DNA of 64,000 nt from Hevea brasiliensis (lineage: Eukaryota; Streptophyta; Magnoliopsida; Malpighiales; Euphorbiaceae): assembly GCF_030052815.1 (NCBI RefSeq), contig NC_079502.1:7654103-7718102 (forward strand), given 5' to 3'. The notes beneath the pieces were generated by a model. The model was not told the DNA's origin. It did no database searches and was given only the letters and a program-made list of their open reading frames with translations. The position numbers and the translations under genes were made by a program. This document shows positions 14,090 to 27,259 of the stretch, in pieces (the stretch's first letter is position 1; every line of letters begins with the position of its first letter).

Positions 14090-16343
14090 ATTAGTCGCTT
14101 AATTTAAAGACAATCAACTTATTTATATTGATTATAATAAATGAATAAAAAAAATAATATATTTTTGATATATTTATATTTTGTTATATTTATTCATATA
14201 TTATAGTTGTGATATTTTTCTTAATTGACTTGTCAAATCATGCTAGTATACTAATTTTGTTAGACAGATTATCATGAAATTCTCTAAGCCGATTTGTACT
14301 GAAGGAGTTCAAGCTGAGTCAAGTGTCACACAATCTCAAAGGCGTTCTTACACTGACTTGATATATATATATATACTTCTCCTCTCTCTATCTTTGATCT
14401 CCTTTTTAGTGCAGTAATTCTTTCTTTTCATTTTTATTATTATTTTTTTTATATATAACTTCTAGATTTGTGTTGGTTTAAATTTTAAATATTTTTTTAT
14501 ATTTATTATTATTTATAATTTTTAAGTGAATAAATTTTTAGATCTATCGGTTAATGTTTTTTATCTTTCAATGAAGTTATTATGAGCTTTTATTATTATA
14601 ATGTTTTTTGTTCTTATGACTTGTAAAATCAACATTATTGAATTTTTTTAAATTCAATATTTTTCATTTTTATAAAAAAAAATTAAAGAATTACTTTTCT
14701 AAAAAAGCTTTTTATTTCCTTTTGCTCCACAATAATCTAAACAACTAGGGCATACACTATTCAATTGCAATATAAAAATAATTTAATCTAGTTAATTTTA
14801 TAATTTTAAAAAAATTAACTTATTATTAATTTAGTAATTTTTGGAATATTAATCTAATTAATTAGCATTTTTAGTAATGATATTATAATAATTTTGTTAG
14901 TAATATTTTATTATAATATTTTTTTAGATAATAAATATTTTTTAATATTTTTAATAATTACAATTACTTTTATTTTTTAAAAGTTATATTATATAATTTA
15001 TAATTTTGCAGTTATTTAAATTATAATTAAATAATTAATTAAATATATTCAATTATATTATCAAAGTGGTTTCCAGAATGATAAAATTTTGAGTTTGAGT
15101 TTTTTAAAAAAATAAAAAAATTCTATTAATTAAAAAATTTTGATTTGGTTAACCAATATGGAAGCCATCCATTTGTTTTGTATTTTTTGCCAAGTCTTCC
15201 AGATGGATGAAAGCAAGGGATTGAAACTTTCAAATTTGCAGAGGTCAGTTGACAAATGATTATTGACAATTACTATGATATGAATATCAAGAAATACCAT
15301 CAATATGCCATTTTTTTAATCTTCTTATTCAGGACTTTTATTTAATTATTTTTTTCAATTTCAATTTCAAAGTTTTAATTATCAATAAAATTGACCAATT
15401 GTGCAGCTGAATCCATTAGTAAATACAAAAGGTAATTTTAAGTTTAGGAATTACTGGGTATTTAAATTTAATTTAATTTAAATTATTCATAACTACTTAT
15501 AAATAATCAAACTAAATTTTTTATACTTAATTCATAACTACTTACAAATATTTGCATTAATTACTATTTTATTCAAATCTTTTAATTTTAGATAATCAAA
15601 CTAAATTTTTTATACTTAAAAAAATTATTCAATTGCTAAAATTAGAATTAAAGATTTTAATTTTTACCACTTGAATATCACGTGACTTGACATGTCATAA
15701 TTTTTAATTTTTTTAATAAAATTCATTTCACATTAAAAAAATTTAAAAATTGTAACATATTAAACCACTTGACATCACAGTAAAAGTCGAAATCCCCAAT
15801 TTTAATTTTGATAATTGGATAAAATTTTTTCAATTACAAAAATTTTAATTTAATTATCCAAAATTAAAAGTTCAGATTTATTAAAATAAGCAGTTCCGAG
15901 AATGTAACATGTAATCTACACCTGAACTGAACCATCAACATTTCTTAAGCCATGGCAAGTAGGCAACATCACTCACACACAGTACATGATGATCCATTAA
16001 TGATACTCATTGGAACTATTGTGCAAAGAAATTCTGCTGTTTTCCAACATTCACAATGGAGGCCCAAAAAGGAAAAGAAGAAAAATATAAAAGACAAGTA
16101 ACCAAGTATAGCTATGTATTTAAGAGGGTCTGCAGATGATGGTGATTGCAGACAGTGGCAGCCATTTAATATTTGCGCTTTCTGTCTCTTTATTGAGTTA
16201 AAAGTGTAAAGATCTGCTTGCTAAAAGATGATGTCTACCATCATCTGTCCTAATAGGGGACTTTGTACAGCAAAAATGGAGGACAAGCTAAAGCTCCACT
16301 GTTAGAAAAGGATTATTCAGCCTCATTTCCGAAACCAAAATAT
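14090..16343. other. AT-rich intergenic region with small local repeats
   Basis: No gene is seen. A TA run lies near 14362-14375. An exact 28-bp direct repeat occurs at 15503-15530 and 15592-15619, and a 20-bp near-identical pair (ATTCATAACTACTTA...) at about 15485 and 15530. The right end (about 15900-16343) is less AT-rich and should contain the 3' UTR of the AP2 gene. Confidence 0.6.
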
Positions 16344-19300
16344 TCAGGAGGTGGATGAGTCTGGCTCCACATCTTCTGAAGCTGAAAAGCTGTTGGCTCC
16401 TTGCTTGTCATCCCAGTCACCGTTCTGCAATTCGGGTTCAGATCTCTTGTGCAACTCAGCTCCATTCCGTCTCTTGTGTTCTGAAACAATTATTAATGAT
16501 AAATCCATCAAAGATTTCATGGGTTAAGATATAACCAACAAAGGCTATTAAGAATAGCTTACTTTTATTATTAATTGCACTGCGAGTAATTGCCAAAAAT
16601 TCATCCCATTTGAATTTTCCAAGTTCTTGCTTCTCCTCCTGAGGAAGCTCAAAGTTGGGTTCCCTCCCACACATGAAGGCAGCCCTGCAGATACAAAACC
16701 CTTAGGTGAGTTTTAGAACTTTGTTTAGGTGAACCTACCAAGGGTATGCTGTCCCTATAGATGATGCCATGATAATATATTTCCAGATATGATGTTCACA
16801 TAAAACCATCATAAACAGCGGCAAAAATCTTCCTCTTAACTTGTTTTATTAGCTTAGCATATGAAGGGATGCATGGAACACCAACACAAATGTGAGAGAA
16901 ATAGTGCACTAAAAGCCTAACCATGATAACTTAGAAAGCAATCTACCAGAGGTGTTATTTCTTTTTAGATATATATGGAAAGAGGCCACATTATCTTTAT
17001 CACAAATGTTGGATAACAAGTTTCCAAAGTTTCTTGTTCATTGTCGTTTGAACATGAGCACATGGAAATATCAATATCTCATTCGTTCCTACAATTAAAC
17101 AATACAAGTTTTCATTCTATTCATTGACTTCAATAGTTTAAATACACCTCAGAGTTGCCCACCACCTTTTTGCAGCTTATAAACTATGTGCATGCATGAG
17201 GACTCCCCATTGTCAGATAACTGTGACAATCTTTAAGCATGAACATTCTGCATATGCAACATATTATAATCCAAGAGGACTAAAATTATGCATTTCAAAC
17301 AGTGTTGTCAAAAGCGCTAGGCAGGGAGGCGAGAAGGTGCTCTATCGCCCTAGGCGCTAAGCGCTTGCCCGAGCGAAGTGAGGAGCTAATTTATTCTGAA
17401 ATAATAAATAATTAAATATACAATGTAAAAAAGTCTTACATATTACACAATCAATAAATTGCCAAATTTCATATTCATATTTCATAATATATTATATGAT
17501 TTAACTTTAAGATCAAAAGCATTCCTCTAATAACACAAAATGTTAAAGCAAAAACCATAAAGCACATAATATAATTTAAAATTTTAGATGCATTGTTCAA
17601 TTTCATTCATTATGTCATGCAAACTCAAAATCCTAATTCTCTGGTCAACTTGTAGATGCCAAAAGGTGAAAACATATCAGGTTAGCTTTTTTTTTTTTTC
17701 TTTATCAACTTTTTTTTTTCTTTTTTTAAATTTCGTGCCTTTTTCTCACATAGGGGGACCTAGTGATGCCTCGCCTAGGCACCTAGGCAGCGCCTAGTTG
17801 AAGGCGCCTCGGCTGGAGCCTTTCCAGGCGAGGTGCCCAGATTTCGCCTTGCTCGGGCGCACCCGGGTGCCTAGCCGAGCACCCGGGTGCCTCTTTACAA
17901 CACTGATTTTCAAAAGGCGCAAGACTTTCTGGAAAAATCAACAAGATTTTGATCTAACAATATTACTTTCATCTTTGTAGCAATTAATGCTCATGCAAAT
18001 AAAAATCATTATTGCAAACGCTACAACTTTCAGATCACTACCTGTCATACAAATGGGCAGCCTCTTCTTGTGAACCAACAGTCCCCAAGTGGATTTGCTT
18101 CTTGTCAACTTTAATTGCTGCCTGCCATTTCATATTTTTGAAGTACACACCTCTCATCAGGCATGGTTCCTGGTTTTGAACATGCTTTCTCCTGTGTCGC
18201 TTTCTGCGTTTAACTGGCTGCCCTAAAACCACAAAAAAATGCGCAGCTCAGACAGATTCCAAATTTTGATGTTTCCATATTAACAAATCAGTTATCTACC
18301 AGAACCATACCAAGTACTTGGTTCTGAGAAATATCAGATCCACTTTATTGTTACCAAAACAAGAAAAATCCATTTAAAAAAAAATGAAATTAGTTAGATG
18401 CCAAATATAAAATAAAATGAATGCCACGAATATAAAAAGAAATAATGTGAGTACTTGTGTATGTAAGCTCTTTTCCTCCAAGAGAAGAAAAAAGAAATGG
18501 AACCAAAAATGAAGCTCCCTAAATATAAGCCCATACGGCAATGTCATTGACAAATGAATGGTTGGACTACTATTACTACCAAAACTTATCAATCACGTTT
18601 AGTCCAGACACATTGCACGAGATAAAGGGCTTCTTTCAAATTGATTCTTTCAAGGAACATCAAAGGTAACATTTCAAGGAAATCAAACAGCATTCAACAA
18701 CCATCTAATGAGTGGTGACACTTGAATGAACCTCATTTATGGTAATCGCAGATTATTTTTCCCCCGCTATTAAATTTTCAAATTTATGAACCTCTATGAA
18801 TTACTTCGACTTGAAGTAACTATGAGTGATAAAATCCATATGGGCTCCCAGTCGGTTGCAAAATTACATAGCTAGGAAAAATAAATAAGAATGAAGTCAG
18901 AATATTTGACATGTCCAGTAGTTTTCGTATGGATTACGAATAAAGGACAGATGGAGGTAAAATTACTAATTAAGCCTATCAGAGATTTCAGTTACTGATT
19001 TGCTAAGCTGATGCTTATTTCAACAGCCTTGATTTAGAGAGACATTAGACCGCAAAAAGATAAAAGTTATAAAAAGAGGGCAAAAGGACAAACAGTAATG
19101 CAAAGAAAGCAAGATGCTCCAAATTAATTTGTTGCTGAGGATTATTGTCTCATCTGCGTAGCTAAGCCATTCAAGTGCAACCATTCACGTGTGTTCAGGT
19201 TGGAAGACAACAAAAGTTAAGCTTTTGCATGCACGCAGGTAATAGAGGATTGAGTATATGATCATGCACTGAGATCCCTATTATTATGACAAAAATAAGA

Positions 19301-22242
19301 TGGAACACACTGGTGAAATAATAAGCCTCCCATTGTAGAGTTTTGCATGGTTCAATTTTTAAAGTTTATAAAGATACAATTAAGACGAGAGAAGATGTGC
19401 TCACTTGCCATATAAAAACAATAAAGCACATTGACAAATCAATATTGTGTAGAGTTCCTACAAAATACATATAAACAGAACAAACTCATTGAATAACAAT
19501 TTCTGTTATCTAATTACACATCTGCACCCTGCTCCTCCCAACCTCAGCCCCCAGAGACCTTAGATTAAAGAAAAGAAAGCATGTCGAGCAACATAGACAA
19601 GGGGAAAAAATCCAACACAAAGTGGTCTCAAAACACCAACCGGTACTTGCAATGACTGTTGACGTGATGAGAGGAAGAAGTAGAACATTACGGTTCACAT
19701 GATAAAAGAACATTTTTTTTCAACCATAAATTAATGCAGTCCATGACATGAAACAACCAATGACAAATGTAGCAAACATTTTTAATCTTATTAGCTGGGC
19801 AGCCCACATCATCAATTTACATGTAAGCAGTGAAAATTTGTAGCTTTAGCAAAAATCTTTCCTTTGACTAGATGATGAGCGCAATTACATTGCATCACAA
19901 TTATAATATGGACTTTAGTCCCCCCGGCCTGTGAACCTGGTACATTACTTAGCTAGTTGATTCTCTTATTAGCTTTGCTCCACATTCATTTCAGGAAACA
20001 CTTCCAGATCTTTTTTTCTTTCACCAATATCGGAGTTATTCTCACAGTCCTCACTCAAAATATATCTTCCAAAACAGAGAGATCTTTAGTAGTTCATATT
20101 ACCAAGATCTTAAACGCAGCCAACCACTTGGACAACTTAGTTTATTGATACACAATCATGCATTCAAATGCTCAAATTCTTCCAAGAATATAGCAAAGGC
20201 CACAAAAAGTCAGAGATCATGATTTTGTCTCTTCATGAAAATAAACTCTATGAGGAAATTATGTGTTGAGATTAGACAAGTGTTTGAGGAAAGAGTTACA
20301 GCTATGCTGTAACTCTTCCTTCAATAATTGAGGCTTTATTAAGTAATCCTGATTCATGAGACTACCGTAAACAAAACTTTAGATTGTAAAATGAGCTTTC
20401 CACTCATTGGGGGTATTATGAAATGAAGACTTGACCTTGATCTGAGTGTATCATGCTAACTGTAGGAACCTATTCCATCATTTTTGTTCCTCTCTTTACC
20501 ATTTTCATTCTTATCCCACCTCCATCTTCTTCTGCATAATATTGTTCCCTAACACTGCAATTAACCCTTCTGAGAATTACACAAAGGTGGCAAATGTCAC
20601 ATGACTTTGTCTATGGTATTGAGCTAAAAATGATTCATTTTATATTTTAGGAACTCATTTGCCAGAAGAAACCAAAGAGCAAGTAATAACCAACACAGTA
20701 GCAATCAATATTTAATTCTGCATCTGATTGTTCAAGATAAGCTCAGAAACATAAGGGATATTTCTCTAAATTGACAAACCTGGATACGGTTGAGATTGCT
20801 GCTCTTTTGATGAGCTAGAAGCTGACACATTTGACAAACCAGCTCCTACTTTGAAAATGCTTTTCTGGCAAACAACATTAAAAAATATAATGCAAATATA
20901 AATAGAATTAAAAACAATATATATGTGAAACAAAATACAAAACTTTCTATCTTCTCTATCAATAAAGCAAATAATCTTATTCGTCTAAATTATGTAATGC
21001 ATTTAATAAGGGCAATACAGGTTTCATATCATAGATCATTACGTGAAAGTTAAAGCAACCCCCTGGATAAATGAAATGGTTGCCGACGAATCTGGAATCT
21101 CAAAATTCTTTGCTCAAGTAAAAAAGCAACTCAAATAAAAAAGCAAGTCTCAAACAGACATAATTTTCCATCCTTGTCAAACCTTGAGAACTCAGAGGGA
21201 CAAGTGTGCCAAATCTTTGGGCTTGACAATTTTTACACACAATTTATGAGTAAAATGTATCAAGAACCTATAATTCCAATGCATCCAGCCATGACACCAA
21301 TGATTAAACATTAATGGACTCGATATATCCTGAATTCACTCTCTCACCAGATGGAATTGCACAAGTGCATTCCTTTCTTCTTTGTATTGGCTAAGGCAAC
21401 TCATGAATCCCATAATTACACATGTGCACATGCAATAAAGTTAACAAAAGCAATCCTATCTAATGCTTTCCCATAAGGTTCTAATGAATTAATGACTCTC
21501 CAAAATAGTAATGACATCAATAAGTGACGAGATTTATTTTGAGTTCAAAATCTATCGATATCCTATTTTTCCACACGGTAAGTATTCCTATTAACTTCAA
21601 GCACTCTCCAGCATTTTGGCCGATAAAAAAAAATACTACCCCTAAAATTATAAAGCCCACATAAATTGGTATTAGATATATGTAAATGAAAATTTATATG
21701 ACAGAAGACCCAACAACATTTCATCTAAAATTTAACTGAAATAACATGCTACCTTTACCTCCCCTGGCTGCTTGACATCATCTGACGGCAGAGGATGTAC
21801 ACTGACAAACCTGGCATTCTGAGTAGAGCTTAAAGGAGCTGTTCCATGATCAAAAAATCGAGGAAGTGGAGTCAAGAAAGAACTTCTCCCTATAAAAGCC
21901 AATAAAATTTGATAAATAATACTGTTCAAGCTTAATATAAAGCATTAAAGACTTTTAACTTAAACTATAAATATAAAGAGTAATTTAGTTGAAGACACAA
22001 TAACCTTTTAATTGAATAATAAACATCAAGACATTAATCTACTTAAGAATGCACTTGAAAACAGCAAAAGAAGAAAACAGAATAACAATATCTAGGTACG
22101 ATTTCCAATTGAAAAATGTGCTAACTACAAAGGACCATTTGGCTAATCCAAATAAAGAATCAATCATTTCATATAATATGTATTTCTGTTAGTGTTTACC
22201 AGCACACAGTCCCAAGAGTTTACGCCTTCGTAAGCTAACCAT
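16344..22242 (-). CDS. Divergent AP2-domain transcription factor (At4g13040-like), 6 coding exons
   Basis: Coding exons on the minus strand are 22200-22242, 21759-21889, 20780-20864, 18042-18222, 16563-16684 and 16344-16480. They total 699 nt, or 232 aa plus TGA. Every junction is GT-AG and frame-consistent. The protein starts MVSLRRRKLLGLCAG, then RSSFLTPLPRFFDHGTAP, a Ser/Gln-rich stretch, a basic nuclear-localisation block (KRRKRHRRK), and one AP2 domain at about residues 125-185 (RGVYFKNMKWQAAIKVD, IHLGTVGSQEEAAHLYDRAA). It ends with FKWDEFLAITRSAIN and an acidic/Ser tail. The domain is atypical: YFKNMKWQAAI replaces the usual ERF R-x-RPWGKWAAEI-type strand. It matches Arabidopsis At4g13040, which I recall as APD1, linked to salicylate-mediated defence. 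A nuclear DNA-binding role is inferred. Exon 2 has two donors 6 nt apart. Intron 3 is 2557 bp, and the 1357-bp intron between exons 4 and 5 carries a hAT-like element. Confidence 0.95.
17300..17905. mobile_element. CAGTGTTGT-ended hAT-like non-autonomous element
   Basis: The left end is CAGTGTTGTCAAAAGCGC and the right end is TCTTTACAACACTG, so CAGTGTTGT is a perfect inverted terminus. The flanks are ATTTCAAA (17292-17299) and ATTTTCAAA (17906-17914), an 8-bp target duplication with one extra T. Both subterminal regions are GC-rich and carry repeated CCTAGGCGC / GCGCCTAGG and ACCCGGGTGC palindromes. The middle is AT-rich with T runs. There is no transposase. It lies in an intron of the AP2 gene. 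Confidence 0.8.
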
Positions 22243-23384
22243 TGAGGATTACAGTCTTTGTCTCAGTCCACAATGGCTTAGACGACAGCCTTTAGCATTT
22301 ATCACCTTGCTCCTTGGATCAAAGAAGGCAAGATCAATTACAACTGAAGACAAATATGCAAAGGTAACAAGATTAGATAGAAAACACTTGAAGGTTAAAA
22401 TGACCATTAAAGGATAAAAATCACATATATTTCGCTTATAATTATTTTAAAAGGAAATTATTACAAGAAATTGACATGACAAATATCAATAAACATAAAA
22501 AATTTAAAAATAATAATAATAATAGAATTGTGAGGCCAAAGCAGCTCTTTTCTGAGCTCAGAAACATGAAAAAGAAGGCTATCAGTCTCTTCAAACTAAC
22601 AAAAGAAGGACAACCTCAATCAACTATTAGCCACTAACATAAGACGGGAATTCCTTTGTATGCCCATATATAAACACTGATAGAACTTGTTTTAAAGCAT
22701 GTGATAAGCTTAAAAAGTGCAACCCATACAGCAAAATTTCGTTCTAACTAATGGCTGATAAGCAAAATTCCCAGATGTCGATTGGCGCGACGTTACCGTC
22801 AAAAAACTCCCAAAGAATGTGAGTGAAGTTCATTTAAGTGCCAGAAAATGTATCTGTTTGGATGAAAGATGAACTATGTAGATACCATTGGTTCAATTCA
22901 AGTCCTACCACCTTTATCAACGCATACGAACAGGAAAAAGAAAAAAGATTCACTGAAAGTAAGCTGCTAACTAGTGCTACCGCCTAACTATAGCAGAAAA
23001 ACATTAACGAAAGAAAGAATAATGATTCCCTTCAAAGTGAAGCTAAAAACCCAAGCCTAAGCTAGGATATGTAGAGTTCAATTATGGATGTACTTACATA
23101 ATCCATTCCCACATTCAATTTACAGAATGTGAACAAGAAAGGAAAAACACAACTTCTTTGGCTCAAGAATCCTTTAATAACAGAAGACAATCGACCGCAA
23201 ACAAAAGGCAGGGTGACAGAAAGCCCAGCAACAGCCAAGCAAAAGAAAAAACAGGAAAATTCGTGTGTTGATAAATTGGCAATAGAGAAAACCCACACCA
23301 CTCATAGCACTAAACGGGGATTAGAATTATAGAATTTAGAAGAAACCAACAAAAACGCCCAAAGACTTGGTTACGAAGAATTCC

Positions 23385-23421
<37 letters not shown>

Positions 23422-23750
23422 TGGAAAAGAAGTCAACCCCCATCAACCTACCACCTTTCATGGAGGATTAGATGAAGGCGAATGACTAAAACCCTGACGC
23501 TAAAAGAGAAAAGGAAATTAAAAAAAAAAAATCTAAGAGAAACCAACAAAGCCCAACACGAGAAAGCACAGCTCCTGCTCCCTTTCTAGGCCCACAAAAG
23601 CAAAATGCCCCTGACCTGCTGAGAGTTGACACACCAACTAAACCAAACCATGTACAATCTTGTAAAGCTAAAAGCAAAGCAAAACAAAACAACACAACAG
23701 CAAAAGGAGCAGCCAACCACAAGGAAGAGATAAAGTGATGGTGTTTGTAC
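22243..23750 (-). other. 5' UTR and UTR intron(s) of the AP2 gene
   Basis: Between the coding start and the non-coding first exon there is no coding sequence. A short upstream reading frame (ATG CTA AAG GCT GTC GTC TAA) lies about 50-70 nt above the ATG, if that part is exonic. A (CT) tract lies at 23389-23419. I could not fix the 3' splice site of the UTR intron. Confidence 0.5.
23389..23419. repeat. (CT)n microsatellite
   Basis: About fifteen CT units, probably in the 5' UTR intron of the AP2 gene. Confidence 0.95.
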
Positions 23751-23904
23751 CTTGGAGGAGGTGGTGATGATTGTTAAGAGAGAAAGAGAGAGAAACAGAG
23801 AGATCAGTTGAGAGAGAAAAGGGGTTATGGGATTTTAGGAGGGGAAGATGGTGCAAGCAAAGAAAGAATAGTCAAAGGAAAGAAAAAGAGAGGATAATAT
23901 ATTT
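23751..23904 (-). promoter_or_regulatory. Probable non-coding first exon and TATA region of the AP2 gene
   Basis: On the minus strand an AATATATTAT box (about 23894-23903) is followed by a CT-rich leader (CTCTCTTTCTCTC...). A strong 5' splice site follows, CCAAG|GTACAAA, with GT at 23749-23750. This predicts transcription from about 23870 and a spliced 5' UTR, common in plant regulatory genes. No transcript data support it. Confidence 0.5.
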
Positions 23905-23968
23905 GACGAAGCTCATGCATCTACCACCACCTCTAGTTGTTTTTATTTAGGAGATGGTATTTTTATGA

Positions 23969-24012
23969 AGGGTGGTGGGGGTGGGGGTGGGGGTGGTGGT
24001 GGTGATGGTGAT
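23969..24012 (+). other. G-rich tract with G-quadruplex pattern
   Basis: Three runs of five G separated by single T, flanked by GGG and GGTGGTGG runs, lie just upstream of the predicted AP2 gene start. The G-rich strand is the template strand of that gene. Confidence 0.8.
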
Positions 24013-25240
24013 GTGGGGTGGTGGATTGGTGGTGCTAAATGGTAAATTGGCAAATGGAAACGGAACGTATGCTTCTTTGTGTACTTTTTGTTAGGTTGGA
24101 TTCCGTCATTGCCCTTTTAGGGCCATCCTAATTCCATTTTTGTTTGCCCCTGCTCTCGGTACACTCATCATATTTTTAACCTTTTTTTTTTTAAATGGGC
24201 GTTTAATATAAAATTAACATGGATAATTATCTTATAACTTTTAATTAATATTATTTATATACTTAAAAGGATTATATTAATATTAATTTTAAGAAAACTA
24301 CACTAATAATTATTCTGTTAAAAGATTAAAATTTATAAAAATAGCATTTAATTTTTAATTTTTTAACATTTTATTAAATATATCAAAATTTAGAGAAAAA
24401 AAATTAAGATTGAGAAATAAATCTATTAAGTAAATGATATATTTTTAAATAAAATAAATTAAATAAGAAAAAATATTATATTATTTAATTATTTTGTGTG
24501 GATAAACGAATTGAATATATAAGTTTATAAAATCTACTTTTATTGTATTAATTTTTTTTAACGTGCGTTACACATCATGTTATTCGTATTTTATAATTTA
24601 ATCTTTTATATGTAATTTTTTATTCTAATTTTTCATTTATAATATAATATTATTCTACTATATTAATTTTCATTAATTAATTAAATTTAGTCATTTATTA
24701 TCGTAATATCAAATTAGCATGATTGTGTTTTACTCATAATTAAAGTTATTTATATTTTTTAGTTTTTTTATGTATTTAATTTATTAGTCCTAAACAAAAT
24801 TAGACTGTATTTTTTTAAACTATCTTCTTTGGTTTATTATTTATTTATTTTAAAATTTCTTTAGTTCTACTATTTATATTATCTGCTATGAATTGAGTTC
24901 TCATAGTTTTCTTTGTTCAATTGATAATGAGTTATCAAATAGTTTTCCTAATTTGGTTAATTTAATGTTTGTGATTTTTACAATAGCCGCAACACTTAAT
25001 GATGTAAATAAAGATTAAATGGCTAGACATGTTACTTGCAAACAATTAACATTTATTACAACAAATACTATTAAATAAATGTACTTTGCATTTGCCTTGT
25101 AAATCAAAAAATAAGATTAAACCACTATTTATTTTTTTAATTTTTAATATTCCTTGTTTGCTTAAAATATATTAGTTTTTAGTAGCCACTCAAAATTATT
25201 AATTATCATAATAACAAATTACCATGAATATTTTTGTCCA
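24013..25240. other. AT-rich intergenic region
   Basis: Nothing recognisable: no open frame of note and no clear repeat ends. Confidence 0.6.
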
Positions 25241-27254
25241 CCCCACTATTCTTCTTTCCCACTCTTATTTATACGAGGTTAGAGACTTAAGATGATTAAT
25301 GACATGACTCGATCCCACAGGCTAAATCGACACTTGGACCTGGGCCGATATAAATTTCCCGAGGTCCATAGTAAACCTCATTATCCCTAAACCCATAACC
25401 AGGACTAAGATTAAGGTCCAACATGCAAACAAAATAAAATAAAATATTATAAATTTATTTGGGTTAACTAAATCTGATTTCTATTAGAAATCTCTTATTA
25501 GGGTAGTCTAGCTCAACCCTGATATACAGCATGTACAAACAATTTCATATCATTAATTTTTCATTAATTAATACAATATATTCATAAACTACTGTCACAG
25601 CGGAGTTCTAGTAATTAAACAAATAGATAAATAAATAAATAGACATAATAAAAATAATTAAACTAAGAAGTACAACCTGTAGAGGAAAATACAAGTTAGA
25701 CTCGAAAAAATTAAACTCGTTCCTCCTGCAACTTAGGAAAAATATTTGAACATGAATGAGTGTTCAACTCAAAGAGTTTAGATGTTGATTATAGATGCAA
25801 TTTCTATAACTATCTAAGACTAGTGCAATCCAACCATGAAATGCACATCCATCACATATAATGATAATTTATTCAATATTCATACGAGAAGATAATTTGG
25901 AGCTACTCACACACCCAGTGTATCACATCAATACATAAATATAAGAGCTGATCTCCTATACAGCTCTCTCAATCCAAATTCTGTCAGTGAGCTCAACTCA
26001 AGCAGGACTTTGGCTTAAATCCAAGTACAGGAGCCAGCAAGATCAACTCAAAGCTGTGCCTCACCCTGACTTTCCTTATCTATAAGGACAGTGAGACTAG
26101 CTCAAGCCGCGACTATCCATCCAATCTATATCCATATATACTGTATATAAATCACACACTCAGCTCCAAATTATCCTCAAGGCGGCAATCACAAACAAAT
26201 AACAATAATTAAATTTGTAGATAAAATGCCTCTAATATATTAACTATTTATGTGCATAATTAAATATTTATAAAATACATGAGCATGTCAGATATATAAT
26301 TAATAATTAAAATTATAAAAATAGTCAATATTTAACTCACAGACTGATCAATCTGATTGCAACTGATCTGGCTGAAGAGGAGAAAGGTTAGTTGGTATCC
26401 ATCACTTATACAGATACAATTACCTCTATCAATCTACTAACAAAATTAACCAATTAATTTAATTAAAGAAGCAGAAATAATTTCTAAGGTTTTGCAAAAA
26501 TTTTGGTTGAGTTTTTCTTATAACTGGACCTAACCTCCCTGCAAGAAAATGTAACAGCAGCAACACACAAGGCCTTAGGCCCACAACAACAATTATAATG
26601 CCCATCCGGAGTCTACAAGAAACCTAATCTAGGCCTAATCTTTCAAACTCCAACTCAGGTCCCTAACTCCTCTATAGTCTAAATAATTATTTTCAACACT
26701 TCAAAAATTATAAAAATATATTCGGAGGTCCTCTACATCATTTTTGTATTAATTAAAGTCATTTTACTTAATTTTATTAAGCCAAAAATATTTTATAGAT
26801 TTAACCAACTAACTTAATCAAGGCATAAACTACACAACTTGAGTTAGGGACTACCCTTACAAATTTTGCTACCTAAAATATGTCTGAAATGTTTGAAAAT
26901 GTTGGGATCAACTATAAACACGACCACCTTTTGAGATAGCCTACCAGGCATCTAGACTAGGCCGAAAACTCGGTCTAGAGTGCCAATGAGATATCACCGA
27001 TCTGATCTCACCTAAACAAAGCCCATAAATTGTTAATAATTATCATATAATTATTTTTAATTTATGGGAATTGAAAAGGCTCCAAAATCTCATTGTGCAA
27101 TCTGAATCGTTCGATGATCGCCTTTTTCAAACGGTGTTTGATCAGAGTGAGGTTGGTCTCATCTTGAAGGTTTCGTTGCTCTGAGTTTAATAGTGGTCTC
27201 CGATCGCCAATTTGACAGTTGAATCGTCGAAAAATTAGCCAGAAAGTTGCTGCC
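25241..27254. repeat. Probable decayed retroelement-derived sequence, left part
   Basis: The sequence is less AT-rich, non-coding and has no gene structure. Removing the full-length LTR element (27260-37307 plus one TAACT copy) joins it to 37313-37933. The right part has the CT-rich, GAGAGAG and 'aggtccctgaac' style of plant LTR leader regions. I suspect an old LTR interrupted by the younger element, but I found no termini, so this is an inference. Confidence 0.3.
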
Positions 27255-27259
27255 TAACT

